From contig JADJLO010000029.1 in the NCBI GenBank assembly GCA_016710075.1, forward strand, positions 1 to 57,960: a stretch of DNA of 57,960 nucleotides, read 5' to 3'. The stretch is from Acidobacteriota bacterium. Its GTDB lineage: Bacteria; Acidobacteriota; Blastocatellia; RBC074. The notes under the pieces are model-generated. The model was not told the origin of the DNA, ran no database searches, and saw only the letters and a program-made list of their open reading frames with translations. Every line of letters begins with the position of its first letter. Position 1 is the first letter of the stretch. Shown one piece after another: positions 11,267 to 18,601 of this stretch. The position numbers and the translations under genes are program-made.

Positions 11267-11464
11267 ATGACAAAAGCCAGACTGATCAAAAAGCAGGAGA
11301 TAGGTGAGCAGCAGACGAACAGGCAAAAGCCGGCAGTAAGCAGGAAGGCATTGGTCAAGGCTGTCGACTCTGTGACAAATTGGATCGATGAGCAAAGGCA
11401 AATTGCAAAAATCGACCCGAGAAAAGCCTTTGCGGAGTTATTTGGACAGCCGCAAACGAGCTGA
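11267..11464 (+). CDS. Small basic protein, 'MxKAxLIKK' paralogue 2
   Basis: A 65-residue protein paralogous to the gene at 10635-10850. It begins MTKARLIKKQEIGEQQ, contains a helix ALVKAVDSVTNWIDEQR and ends KAFAELFGQPQTS. The start has ggagaagga 4-12 nt upstream. A textbook intrinsic terminator follows 20 nt after the stop, so the unit is monocistronic. There is no cysteine pair, no signal peptide and no obvious DNA-binding motif. The function is unknown; charge and size would suit a nucleic-acid-associated or regulatory peptide, which is speculation. Confidence 0.65.
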   Translation: MTKARLIKKQEIGEQQTNRQKPAVSRKALVKAVDSVTNWIDEQRQIAKIDPRKAFAELFGQPQTS

Positions 11465-11483
11465 ATATTTGAATGAGGAATTA

Positions 11484-11526
11484 AAAAAACGAGCATGATC
11501 AGGAGTATCGATCATGCTCGTTTTTT
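11484..11526. terminator. Bidirectional intrinsic terminator
   Basis: Perfect 17-nt arms (11484-11500 and 11510-11526, core cgagcatgatc) surround a 9-nt loop, with T6 after the right arm and A6 before the left. It serves the small gene on the plus strand and can also terminate tRNA-Gly transcription on the minus strand. Confidence 0.9.
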
Positions 11527-11579
11527 AGTTTTCATAATCTGGCAGATTCTGAAAGAATCTGCCAGAAGCTCACAAAATC

Positions 11580-11654
<75 letters not shown>

Positions 11655-11695
11655 AAAAAATGAATACACTTTTTAGCCTATGACGAGCTTCTTTG

Positions 11696-12178
11696 TCAAC
11701 AGGGGATATCCAGCCATCGAACTTTTCTGAAATCCAGGTCGCTGAAATAGTCCCGCAGCAGTTCGATTCTGGATTCGCCATCATGAGAGATCATGATCGA
11801 GATCACATCGAATCTGAAGGGGGCATTCTTGAGGCCGAGCGTTCTTCTAAATACCTTTGACGTGCGAATAATCTGTCGCTGTTTTCTGCGGTCGACGGCT
11901 GCCTGAGGTGTTGCGATTTTGTCGCTGCTGCGCGCCTTCACTTCGATGAAGGTCAAAATGAATGGCTCGGAGCTTTCATCGAGCGCGATGATATCTATTT
12001 CGCCGCTGATCTGTCTGCCTGATAAACTGTGTCCGATCGGAGCCGTGTAATTGACGGCGATGATTCGATATTGGTTTTTCTTAAGAAAGTCTATGGCCAT
12101 GGCCTCGCCAAGTCGGCCGAGTTCAAGGTGGCTTTTGGCGATGAGCTTGCGATTGGATCTACGAAATAGTGTAAACAT
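11696..12178 (-). CDS. yraN: YraN/UPF0102 family endonuclease-like protein
   Basis: A member of the UPF0102 family with a restriction-endonuclease-like core. The role is poorly defined, often linked to DNA repair or processing. The motif series LGRLGEAMAIDFL, GEIDIIALD (catalytic E/D) and FIEVKAR (ExK) is complete, followed by AVDRRKQRQIIRTS. The start at 12178 (MFTLFRRSNRKLIAK) gives about 160 aa, closer to the usual 120-130 than the upstream ATG at 12247, whose added 23 residues look unlike the family. No clear ribosome site supports either start. The insertion between NYTAP and GEID is a little longer than usual. Confidence 0.82.
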   Translation of the reverse strand: MFTLFRRSNRKLIAKSHLELGRLGEAMAIDFLKKNQYRIIAVNYTAPIGHSLSGRQISGEIDIIALDESSEPFILTFIEVKARSSDKIATPQAAVDRRKQRQIIRTSKVFRRTLGLKNAPFRFDVISIMISHDGESRIELLRDYFSDLDFRKVRWLDIPC

Positions 12179-12394
12179 ATTCCAGATAGTCTGCCTGAAG
12201 GTGTAATTCTGAAAAAAAAGAGCTGAGTTAAACCGTGAACTGATCATGGTTGTATTTTGGAAAAAGCTTTGCTGGTTCTATACTCAATCTTGCGACTGAA
12301 AGGCAATAGTAAAACAATCGATTTTCTGATTTCATTATTTTAATTGAGAGGAGCAGGGCTGAGCCTGAGATGCGGCCTTAATTACATTAATTAC

Positions 12395-13414
12395 ATGAAG
12401 CTAAGACAGATTTTTCTGATGACAGCGGCTGTGCTGTTGATAACGGGGTTAATCGAGCGGAGCATTTATTCGCAGAGTGTGCACCAGTTCAATACGGGCT
12501 ATACACCCCAAAGGGTGTATGACGCGAAGGATAAGAAATTCTCGGATTTTGAATCGATGCTTGCCGAGCTGGCCAAATCGGATGTTGTATTCGTAGGGGA
12601 GCAGCATGACGATCCGGCGACGCACAGGCTGGAGCGGATAATTCTGGAAGGACTGTCGCGGAGGCGTCCGAATCTGATTATTGCGATGGAAATGTTCGAA
12701 CGGGATGTTCAGAATGTGCTCAACGAATATCTCGCCGGGCGGATCAGCGAAGAGGAGTTTCTCAAGGCATCTCGCCCATGGCCAAGGTATCTGACGGATT
12801 ACAAGCCGATCATAGAGTTCGCCAGGGCGCATGGATGGAAGGTTGTGGCCGGCAATACACCAAGACGCCTTGCCTCTCTGGTTTCAAGACAGGGGCTGCC
12901 CGCCGTCGATGCTCTGCCGCCGCAGGACAGGGCATACGTGGCCGCGCAGATACAATGCCCGATGGACGATTACTACAAGCGTTTCAACGAGACCATGTCG
13001 AGCCATCCAGGATCCGATAAGAAGGAGACCGGGAAGATCGACAAGAATGAAAAGAAGAAACAGGAAGAACAGCAGAAAGCCATGGTCGATAAGTTTTATC
13101 AGGCGCAGTGCGTCAAGGATGAAACCATGGCCGAATCCATAGCCGTGAACCTTCCTGCGGCAGCCGGCGATAATTCATCGCAGCGACCACTGGTGGTGCA
13201 TTACAACGGTTCATTCCATAGCGATTACCGTCTTGGAACCGCGGCCAGGGTTAGTCGCAGGCTTCCGAAATCGCAGGTCAAGGTAGTGACGGTCATTCCG
13301 GTCGACAACCTCGACAATCTCAATACCGACGAGCACAAAAAGAAGGGCGACTATCTTCTCTTCACGCTCAAACCCATGAAACCGCCGGCCCCACCGCAGC
13401 CGGTTACAAAATAG
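12395..13414 (+). CDS. ChaN-like (DUF399) secreted protein
   Basis: An exported protein of about 339 aa of the ChaN/DUF399 family. Members bind haem in Campylobacter and are mostly of unknown role elsewhere. The signal peptide is MKLRQIFLMTAAVLLITGL. The family core is VVFVGEQHDDPATHRLE, IIAMEMFERDVQNVLNEYL, SRPWPRYLTDYKPIIEFA and VVAGNTPRR. A lysine/glutamate-rich low-complexity insertion (about residues 205-235) precedes the C-terminal VVHYNGSFHSDYRLGTA. I chose the ATG at 12395 because it begins the signal peptide; a TTG at 12344 is in frame. It is convergent with yihY. Confidence 0.82.
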   Translation: MKLRQIFLMTAAVLLITGLIERSIYSQSVHQFNTGYTPQRVYDAKDKKFSDFESMLAELAKSDVVFVGEQHDDPATHRLERIILEGLSRRRPNLIIAMEMFERDVQNVLNEYLAGRISEEEFLKASRPWPRYLTDYKPIIEFARAHGWKVVAGNTPRRLASLVSRQGLPAVDALPPQDRAYVAAQIQCPMDDYYKRFNETMSSHPGSDKKETGKIDKNEKKKQEEQQKAMVDKFYQAQCVKDETMAESIAVNLPAAAGDNSSQRPLVVHYNGSFHSDYRLGTAARVSRRLPKSQVKVVTVIPVDNLDNLNTDEHKKKGDYLLFTLKPMKPPAPPQPVTK

Positions 13415-13452
13415 ACCCAATAGACCGGGCATCAGAATTATTAAATGAAGGA

Positions 13453-13474
13453 ATCCCCGCCGGCAGGCGGGGAT
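13453..13474. terminator. GC-rich hairpin between convergent genes
   Basis: A 9-nt perfect stem (atccccgcc / ggcggggat) with a 4-nt loop lies between the stops of the ChaN-like gene and the YihY-like gene. The flanking T-run is poor, so it is a candidate terminator for both. Confidence 0.6.
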
Positions 13475-13497
13475 GATTCAATACCAGCCTGCCACCT

Positions 13498-14412
13498 TCA
13501 GGCATACTCCCTGCGCACCGCGTTGATCACTCCTCCAATTAATATTGTAGCCCCTGTCAGATAAAGCCAGAGCATGAGGACCATGACGCTTCCGAGTCCT
13601 CCATAGATAGCGTTGTAATTGAGAAAATGGGAAACGAAGTAGCGGAAGCCGAAGGAGATTATCAGCCAGCAGGCCAGGGCGAAGAGCGCGCCCGGAGTGA
13701 ACATCTCCCAGTGACTTTTGATATTTGGCGCAAAATAAAAGATGAGTTCGATGGCGAGCAGCACGAGCAGTATGATGACGGGCCATTGAACGAAGTTCCA
13801 GGCAAAAGTGAACAATGTGCCAAGGCCATATTTTGCCGCAACAAGGTTGCTCAGCATTTCTCCGAAGAAGATCAGCAGCAGGGCTCCGATGATAAAGACC
13901 GTCAAACCCAGTGTCAGAAAAACGGCAAGTATTCTTTCCTGCCACCAGGGGCGCGATTCGACGGCATCGAATGCTTTATTGAGCGATGTGATCACCGCGC
14001 CCATCCCGGATGAGGATGACCAGATGATGGCCAATACGCTGAAGCTGAGCAGCCCTCTGTGCTGACCTGTAATCTGAAAGAAGATACTCTCAACGAGAGT
14101 GAAGGACTCGCCGGGCAGGATTCTGGAGAGCATGTTCAGCCATTTGGTGAGCGCCTTTGAGAGCGGAGACCGGGCGACTATGGTCGTCAGAAAAATCACC
14201 AGAGGGAACAGTGAAAAGAGCCAGTAGTAGGCAAGTTGAGCCGATCTGCCGAAAACCTCATCATCGAATAATTTATTCCAAACCCTGAAGGTGAAATCCT
14301 TCCATCTGCCGGGCGTCGAGAAGGCATGGCTCAGACGCTTTTTGGTTCCGATACTCTTCTCGACAGAGTCGCTGCCGTCAGCATTGTTTTCAGGTGAGTT
14401 GTTGGTGCTCAT
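13498..14412 (-). CDS. YihY/virulence factor BrkB family membrane protein
   Basis: A polytopic inner-membrane protein of about 304 aa. It carries the family pattern: a cytosolic N-terminus, then FGRSAQLAYYWLFSLFPLVIFL, LLSFSVLAIIWSSSSGMGAV, a VESRPWWQERILAVFLTLGL segment, and the C-terminal NAIYGGLGSVMVLMLWLYLT. Despite old names it is not an established RNase; the function is unknown. The start at 14412 (MSTNNSPENN) follows an aggca site and avoids 21 upstream residues that look non-coding. It is downstream of, and separated by a terminator from, the CarH-type gene. Confidence 0.87.
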   Translation of the reverse strand: MSTNNSPENNADGSDSVEKSIGTKKRLSHAFSTPGRWKDFTFRVWNKLFDDEVFGRSAQLAYYWLFSLFPLVIFLTTIVARSPLSKALTKWLNMLSRILPGESFTLVESIFFQITGQHRGLLSFSVLAIIWSSSSGMGAVITSLNKAFDAVESRPWWQERILAVFLTLGLTVFIIGALLLIFFGEMLSNLVAAKYGLGTLFTFAWNFVQWPVIILLVLLAIELIFYFAPNIKSHWEMFTPGALFALACWLIISFGFRYFVSHFLNYNAIYGGLGSVMVLMLWLYLTGATILIGGVINAVRREYA

Positions 14413-14481
14413 AGATTGCCTGGTCTTATTTTTCTGATAGATTGAACCCGTGCTGCCCGCAATCATAAGACACAAACAAAA

Positions 14482-14525
14482 AACGAAACAGGCAAAATGT
14501 CAAAATCGTCATCGCCTGTTTCGTT
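14482..14525 (-). terminator. Intrinsic terminator of the CarH-type regulator gene
   Basis: On the minus strand a 12-nt stem (aacgaaacaggc / gcctgtttcgtt) with a 20-nt loop is followed by a run of T (ttttttg). It begins 41 nt after the regulator's stop and isolates it from the YihY-like gene. Confidence 0.82.
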
Positions 14526-14566
14526 AATAATCAAGATACCTGGATTATGGGGCCGGCCGGCAGGCC

Positions 14567-15496
14567 TTATCTCTTGAGCCTGTCATCGAGATCTTCAAGA
14601 TCTCTGACGAGTATCCAGTCGACGCGTTCAAACCAGTCTCTGTGTTTGAGAGCCTCGGCGCCTCCGACCCAGACGCGTGTCTGAGAGGGCATGTTCTCTG
14701 CAATCGTTTTCATCTCTTCGTAAGCCTGAGGATTCTGGGTGACAAGGCTGATGGCCAGAACCCGTGCTTTGACGATCCTGGCTGTGCGAACGATCTCGTT
14801 TGCGGGAAGTTCGGTTCCGAGGTAGACGACCCTCCAGCCTCTGGTGGCGGCGATCAGCGCGCTTGTCAGGATCCCGAACTCATGGCGTTCGCCGCTGGTC
14901 GTTGCCAGCACTATGGTCTCGGCAGAAGCGTCGGGCGGATAGAGTCTGAAGAGCGAACTAAGCAGATTTCTTATCAGATTGGTCGCTATGTGCTCCTGAG
15001 CAATGCCGAAATCCCTGTGCGCCCATCTATCGCCGATTTCGGTCAGAACCGGTATGACGATGTTCTTGACGATCACTCTTGGCGGATAGAGTGTGGCGGC
15101 TCTGCTGATTTCATCATCCGCGGACACGACGTCCATTCTTGAAACTGCCTCCAGAAATCTGGAGATGGTCTGCTTGTAGGGATCACCCGTCTCGTCAATC
15201 GTGGCATAGGCTTCTCTGTTGCGGGAAGAGAGCGTGTCGAGCTCGCTTTCCGGGAGTTTTGCAACCTGGCCGATTGCGTGCCCCATCTCCACTGCCTGAC
15301 GCAATCGCCTCAACCGGGCAATATCCGCATCGGAATAGAGTCTTGAACCGCCATCGCTTCTTTGCGGTCTGATCGCTCCATATCGCCTTTCCCATACACG
15401 AACCACATCGGCAGACAACCCGGTCAGTCTGCTGACTGCGCCAATCCTGTATTTGGGTGTATTTGAATAGCCGCTAATTTGTTCTTGTTGTGACAT
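14567..15496 (-). CDS. carH: CarH-type MerR regulator with adenosylcobalamin light-sensing domain
   Basis: A cytosolic repressor whose family (CarH/LitR) binds DNA in the dark as an AdoCbl-bound tetramer and releases it in light. Residues about 16-85 form a MerR helix-turn-helix (YRIGAVSRLTGLSADVVRVWERRYG). The cap helix bundle contains W158-x9-E168-H169, the W-x9-EH motif used by CarH for AdoCbl photochemistry. The B12-binding Rossmann domain carries ERHEFG (ExHxxG) with H205 as the predicted lower axial ligand. At 309 aa it matches the family. It is divergent from the photolyase/carotenoid run at 15711 and is the obvious candidate regulator. A promoter with TTGACA/TATTAA lies immediately upstream and predicts a leaderless message. 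Confidence 0.93.
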   Translation of the reverse strand: MSQQEQISGYSNTPKYRIGAVSRLTGLSADVVRVWERRYGAIRPQRSDGGSRLYSDADIARLRRLRQAVEMGHAIGQVAKLPESELDTLSSRNREAYATIDETGDPYKQTISRFLEAVSRMDVVSADDEISRAATLYPPRVIVKNIVIPVLTEIGDRWAHRDFGIAQEHIATNLIRNLLSSLFRLYPPDASAETIVLATTSGERHEFGILTSALIAATRGWRVVYLGTELPANEIVRTARIVKARVLAISLVTQNPQAYEEMKTIAENMPSQTRVWVGGAEALKHRDWFERVDWILVRDLEDLDDRLKR

Positions 15497-15502
15497 ATAG
15501 TC

Positions 15503-15531
15503 TTAATAAATTCTTGTTTCGATATTGTCAA
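15503..15531 (-). promoter_or_regulatory. Sigma-70-like promoter of the CarH-type gene (leaderless)
   Basis: On the minus strand TTGACA (15531-15526), 17 nt, then TATTAA (15508-15503). The A of the start codon is at 15496, seven nt past the -10 box, so transcription would start at or next to the ATG. No Shine-Dalgarno precedes this ATG, which fits a leaderless mRNA. Confidence 0.7.
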
Positions 15532-15566
15532 GGAAAATGTTGAACAGAATTGACCGTATTGATTAT

Positions 15567-15595
15567 TTGTCCAGAAGTTAAAGTGTAAATATCAA
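15567..15595 (+). promoter_or_regulatory. Candidate promoter of the photolyase/carotenoid run
   Basis: TTGTCC (15567-15572), 17 nt, then TATCAA (15590-15595), each matching 4 of 6 consensus bases. It would give a leader of about 110 nt before the ATG at 15711. The leader contains the direct repeats at 15659-15700. Confidence 0.45.
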
Positions 15596-15658
15596 GATTC
15601 TGTGTAGGAATTCGTGATTAAAATGGCAAATTCCTGGACGATGATTATTGTTGATAAA

Positions 15659-15700
15659 GACAGTGAACCTGACAGTGAATCTGGATGCAGTGAGCTGACA
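15659..15700 (+). repeat. Direct repeats (gacagtgaa) upstream of the light-response run
   Basis: Two adjacent 12-nt units, gacagtgaacct (15659-15670) and gacagtgaatct (15671-15682), are followed by a degenerate third containing gcagtgagct and a terminal gaca. CarH-type proteins are known to bind direct repeats of about one helical turn, so this is a possible operator. The position just before the ribosome site (aaggag) is unusual for that. Confidence 0.4.
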
Positions 15701-15710
15701 AAGGAGAACT

Positions 15711-16619
15711 ATGAAAGTATTAGTGACGGGTGGAACGGGGCTCCTTGGCAGGGAGTTATGTAAACGGTTAGTGTCGGATGGGCATGAATTGGTTTTACTG
15801 ACCCGAAGACCCAAAAATGCGGAGGAGCTTTTGCCGGGAGCACGTGCGTTCAGGTGGGATCCCGAAGTTGAGCCATCACCCGCGGAAGCCTGGGAAGGCG
15901 TCGATGCCGTTGTGCATCTTGCGGGTGAGCCCGTCGCCGATGCCCGATGGACCTCTGAGCAAAAAAGACGAATTCGCGACTCCCGCGTGATTGGCACACA
16001 AAATTTAATTGCTGGAATTAAAGGGTTAAGGAACAAGCCCAAAGTCATGGTCAGTGCCTCTGCGGTTGGTTATTACGGCAGCCGCGGAGATGAGCTCTTA
16101 CTTGAAAATTCGGCTCCGGGAAAGGGCTTTTTAAGTGAGACCTGCATCGACTGGGAGAATCAGGCAACCAGGGCTCAAGAGTTCGGCCTGAGAGTGGTCA
16201 GGGTCAGGATCGGCGTCGTTTTGAGCCCCGAGGGTGGGGCGATGAAAACAATGATGAAGCCTTTCAAACTGGGGCTGGGCGGCAGGCTTGGACCCGGGAC
16301 ACAGTGGTTTCCCTGGATTCACATCGATGACATCGTCGGGATAATAAATTTCGCGTTGAATAATGAGGCGATATCGGGACCTGTAAATGGTGCGGCTCCT
16401 GGAATCGTCGACAATGATCAGTTCACCCGGGCATTTGCCGGCGCACTCAACAGGCCTGTGTTTTTCCCCGTCCCGGAATTTGCACTCAGGATAATGATGG
16501 GAGAAATGGCTGATGTCGTATTAAACAGCCAGAAAGTTGCTCCAAAGGCAGCATTGGATGCCGGATATCAATTCAGGTTTCCAGAGTTGAAAGATGCATT
16601 AAAGAATCTGCTGAAGTGA
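15711..16619 (+). CDS. TIGR01777-family NAD-dependent epimerase (SDR39U1/YfcH-like)
   Basis: An atypical short-chain dehydrogenase of the TIGR01777 family, 302 aa, cytosolic, substrate unknown. It begins with the cofactor loop VLVTGGTGLLGREL. SASAVGYYG holds the conserved Tyr. The family-typical IGTQNLIAGI, LGPGTQWFPWIHIDDIVGI and DVVLNSQKVAPKAALDAGY follow. A perfect aaggag site is 6 nt before the ATG. It is first in the run divergent from the CarH-type gene, with the SRPBCC protein 18 bp downstream. TIGR01777 and SRPBCC genes are often neighbours in cyanobacteria and related groups, and the CarH context suggests light-induced expression. Confidence 0.9.
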   Translation: MKVLVTGGTGLLGRELCKRLVSDGHELVLLTRRPKNAEELLPGARAFRWDPEVEPSPAEAWEGVDAVVHLAGEPVADARWTSEQKRRIRDSRVIGTQNLIAGIKGLRNKPKVMVSASAVGYYGSRGDELLLENSAPGKGFLSETCIDWENQATRAQEFGLRVVRVRIGVVLSPEGGAMKTMMKPFKLGLGGRLGPGTQWFPWIHIDDIVGIINFALNNEAISGPVNGAAPGIVDNDQFTRAFAGALNRPVFFPVPEFALRIMMGEMADVVLNSQKVAPKAALDAGYQFRFPELKDALKNLLK

Positions 16620-16637
16620 AAGGTTGATGGTTGGATT

Positions 16638-17156
16638 ATGAAAACATATCTGCTTGAACGTGAACAGTTGATCAGAAGATCGAAGGAAGAAACTTTCGAA
16701 TTTTTCGGCGATGCCTTCAATTTGGAGAAGATCACCCCTCCATTTCTGAAGTTCAGGATTACAACGCCAAATCCGATAGCCATGAAAGCCGGGGCGTTGA
16801 TAGATTACCAGCTTTCTCTTTTCGGAATTCCATTCAAATGGAGAACACTGATCGAGTCCTGGGATGAAGGCGATAAATTTGTAGACACACAGATCAAGGG
16901 GCCATATTCGCTCTGGCATCACACGCACACATTCGAGGATCTTGCCGGCGGGGAGACTCTCATGAAGGATATTGTCAGGTATCGGATTCCTTTCGGAGTC
17001 TTTGGCAGGATTGCCCATTGGTTGTTCATCGAAAAGACGCTCGATGCAATATTCGACTACCGTGCCGAGGCGACATCCTTGCTTCTCAACGGCGATGAGA
17101 AATCGACGCCCATGAAAGTGACTGGGATGGCTGCCACTGCGTTTTCCGGAGACTGA
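16638..17156 (+). CDS. SRPBCC (START-like) ligand-binding family protein
   Basis: A soluble protein of 172 aa with a polyketide-cyclase/START-like fold; the hydrophobic ligand is unknown. It begins MKTYLLEREQLIRRSKEETF and contains the family segments KITPPFLKFRI, GALIDYQLSLFGIPFKWRTLI, GPYSLWHHTHTFED and DIVRYRIPFGVFGRIAHWLF. The C-terminal 20 residues are disordered-looking. It sits 18 bp after the epimerase and 3 bp before the photolyase start, so the three are almost certainly one transcript. Pairing with a photolyase suggests a part in the light-stress response rather than antibiotic synthesis. Confidence 0.85.
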   Translation: MKTYLLEREQLIRRSKEETFEFFGDAFNLEKITPPFLKFRITTPNPIAMKAGALIDYQLSLFGIPFKWRTLIESWDEGDKFVDTQIKGPYSLWHHTHTFEDLAGGETLMKDIVRYRIPFGVFGRIAHWLFIEKTLDAIFDYRAEATSLLLNGDEKSTPMKVTGMAATAFSGD

Positions 17157-17159
17157 AAC

Positions 17160-18548
17160 GTGACGGATCTGGAATACCTTCAAGCGAATCCGCGGATAAC
17201 TTTCAGAAGAGCGGGCAAGCCCGATCCTGAAGGCTCATGCGTGGTTTACTGGATGCAGCGGGCACAGCGCGGGCTGGACAATCCCGCGCTGGATACGGCT
17301 ATCAGCACGGCCAATCTGCTCAACAAGCCGATTGTGGTCTTTTTTGGACTTCATCCAGGTTACCCGAATGCAAATCTCAGGCATTACTCATTTCTTGCGG
17401 AGGGAATCGATGAGACCAGAAAAGCCGTGGAAAATCGCGGCGCAGGATTCGTTTTCAGACCTTACCCGGACCACGACCTCATTGCTTTTTGTGATGAAGT
17501 CGGTGCGGCGCTTGTCATTGGCGATGAAAACCCGTTGAGAGAGGCGGAAGGGTGGCGCCGCAGCGCGGCTCGCAAGCTTCGGGTCCCGTTCTGGACCGTT
17601 GACGCCGATGTTATCGTGCCGACTGGATTGTTCGAAAAAGAAGAGTATGCCGCCAGAACGATCCGGCCAAAAATCCACAAACGTCTGCCCGAATTTCTCA
17701 AACCGCTGGAAAATCCTGTAGCCAAATTCAAATGGAAGCGTCATGACTTGAGAAAGAGTCAGACGTCGGATGCGATTTCGATACTCGAGCGATTTCCGCT
17801 TGATCGAAAGACACAGCCCGTAAAGACAAGCGGCGGGGGGACATCTGCCGGGCTTGGACTGCTCAAAAGATTCGTCAGGGAGCGGCTTGCCGTTTACGAT
17901 ACGGCGCGGAATCTGCCTCATTTGCCGGGCACAAGCGAGTTATCGCCTTACTTGCATTTTGGGCATATAGGGCCGCATACGATCGCCCTGGCTGTTTCAG
18001 AAGCAGATGCTCCGCAAACAGCCAAAGACGCTTTTCTTGAAGAGCTGATTGTCAGAAGGGAACTGGCAATTAATTATGTCGCGCGCAATGAGAAGTATGA
18101 CTCTCTAGAAGGCTGCCACGCCTGGGCCATAAAAAGCCTGAGTGAGCATGCCCATGATCCGCGCCCTTATCTCTACTCTGAATCGAGTCTGGAAAATGCG
18201 GAAACTCATGATAATCTTTGGAATGCCGCGCAAAAAGAGATGGTCATCACCGGTAAAATGCACGGATATCTTCGCATGTATTGGGCCAAGAAGATTCTTG
18301 AGTGGACTCCTTCGCCCGCAGCAGCCTTTGAAATCGCGGTCAGGCTCAATGATCGCTATCAGCTCGACGGCAGAGATCCCAATGGATACACCGGAGTAGC
18401 CTGGGCAATTGGAGCCAAACACGACAGGCCATGGGCTCCGGCACGCCCGGTTTTCGGCATGATTCGTTATATGACCGCAAGCGGCTGTGCGAGAAAATTC
18501 GATGTCAATGCCTACATCGGCAAGGTCGCCGAACTGGCCGGTGAGTGA
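17160..18548 (+). CDS. phr: Deoxyribodipyrimidine photolyase, class II
   Basis: Light-driven, FAD-dependent repair of cyclobutane pyrimidine dimers. At 462 aa it fits class II enzymes. The N-terminal antenna domain reads CVVYWMQRAQRGLDNPAL and PIVVFFGLHPGYPNANLRHY. The FAD/helical domain has LSPYLHFGHIGPHT, EELIVRRELAINYVARNEKY, AAQKEMVITGKMHGYLRMYW and LNDRYQLDGRDPNGYTGVAW. The start is GTG at 17160, three bases after the SRPBCC stop. It lies in the CarH-controlled block with carotenoid genes, a standard photoprotection pairing. The reading frame is intact. Confidence 0.95.
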   Translation: MTDLEYLQANPRITFRRAGKPDPEGSCVVYWMQRAQRGLDNPALDTAISTANLLNKPIVVFFGLHPGYPNANLRHYSFLAEGIDETRKAVENRGAGFVFRPYPDHDLIAFCDEVGAALVIGDENPLREAEGWRRSAARKLRVPFWTVDADVIVPTGLFEKEEYAARTIRPKIHKRLPEFLKPLENPVAKFKWKRHDLRKSQTSDAISILERFPLDRKTQPVKTSGGGTSAGLGLLKRFVRERLAVYDTARNLPHLPGTSELSPYLHFGHIGPHTIALAVSEADAPQTAKDAFLEELIVRRELAINYVARNEKYDSLEGCHAWAIKSLSEHAHDPRPYLYSESSLENAETHDNLWNAAQKEMVITGKMHGYLRMYWAKKILEWTPSPAAAFEIAVRLNDRYQLDGRDPNGYTGVAWAIGAKHDRPWAPARPVFGMIRYMTASGCARKFDVNAYIGKVAELAGE

Positions 18549-18601
18549 TCACCGATTCTTCAGCATTGAAGTCATTTCTTAAAACGGAGACCGCAAATTT
18601 G

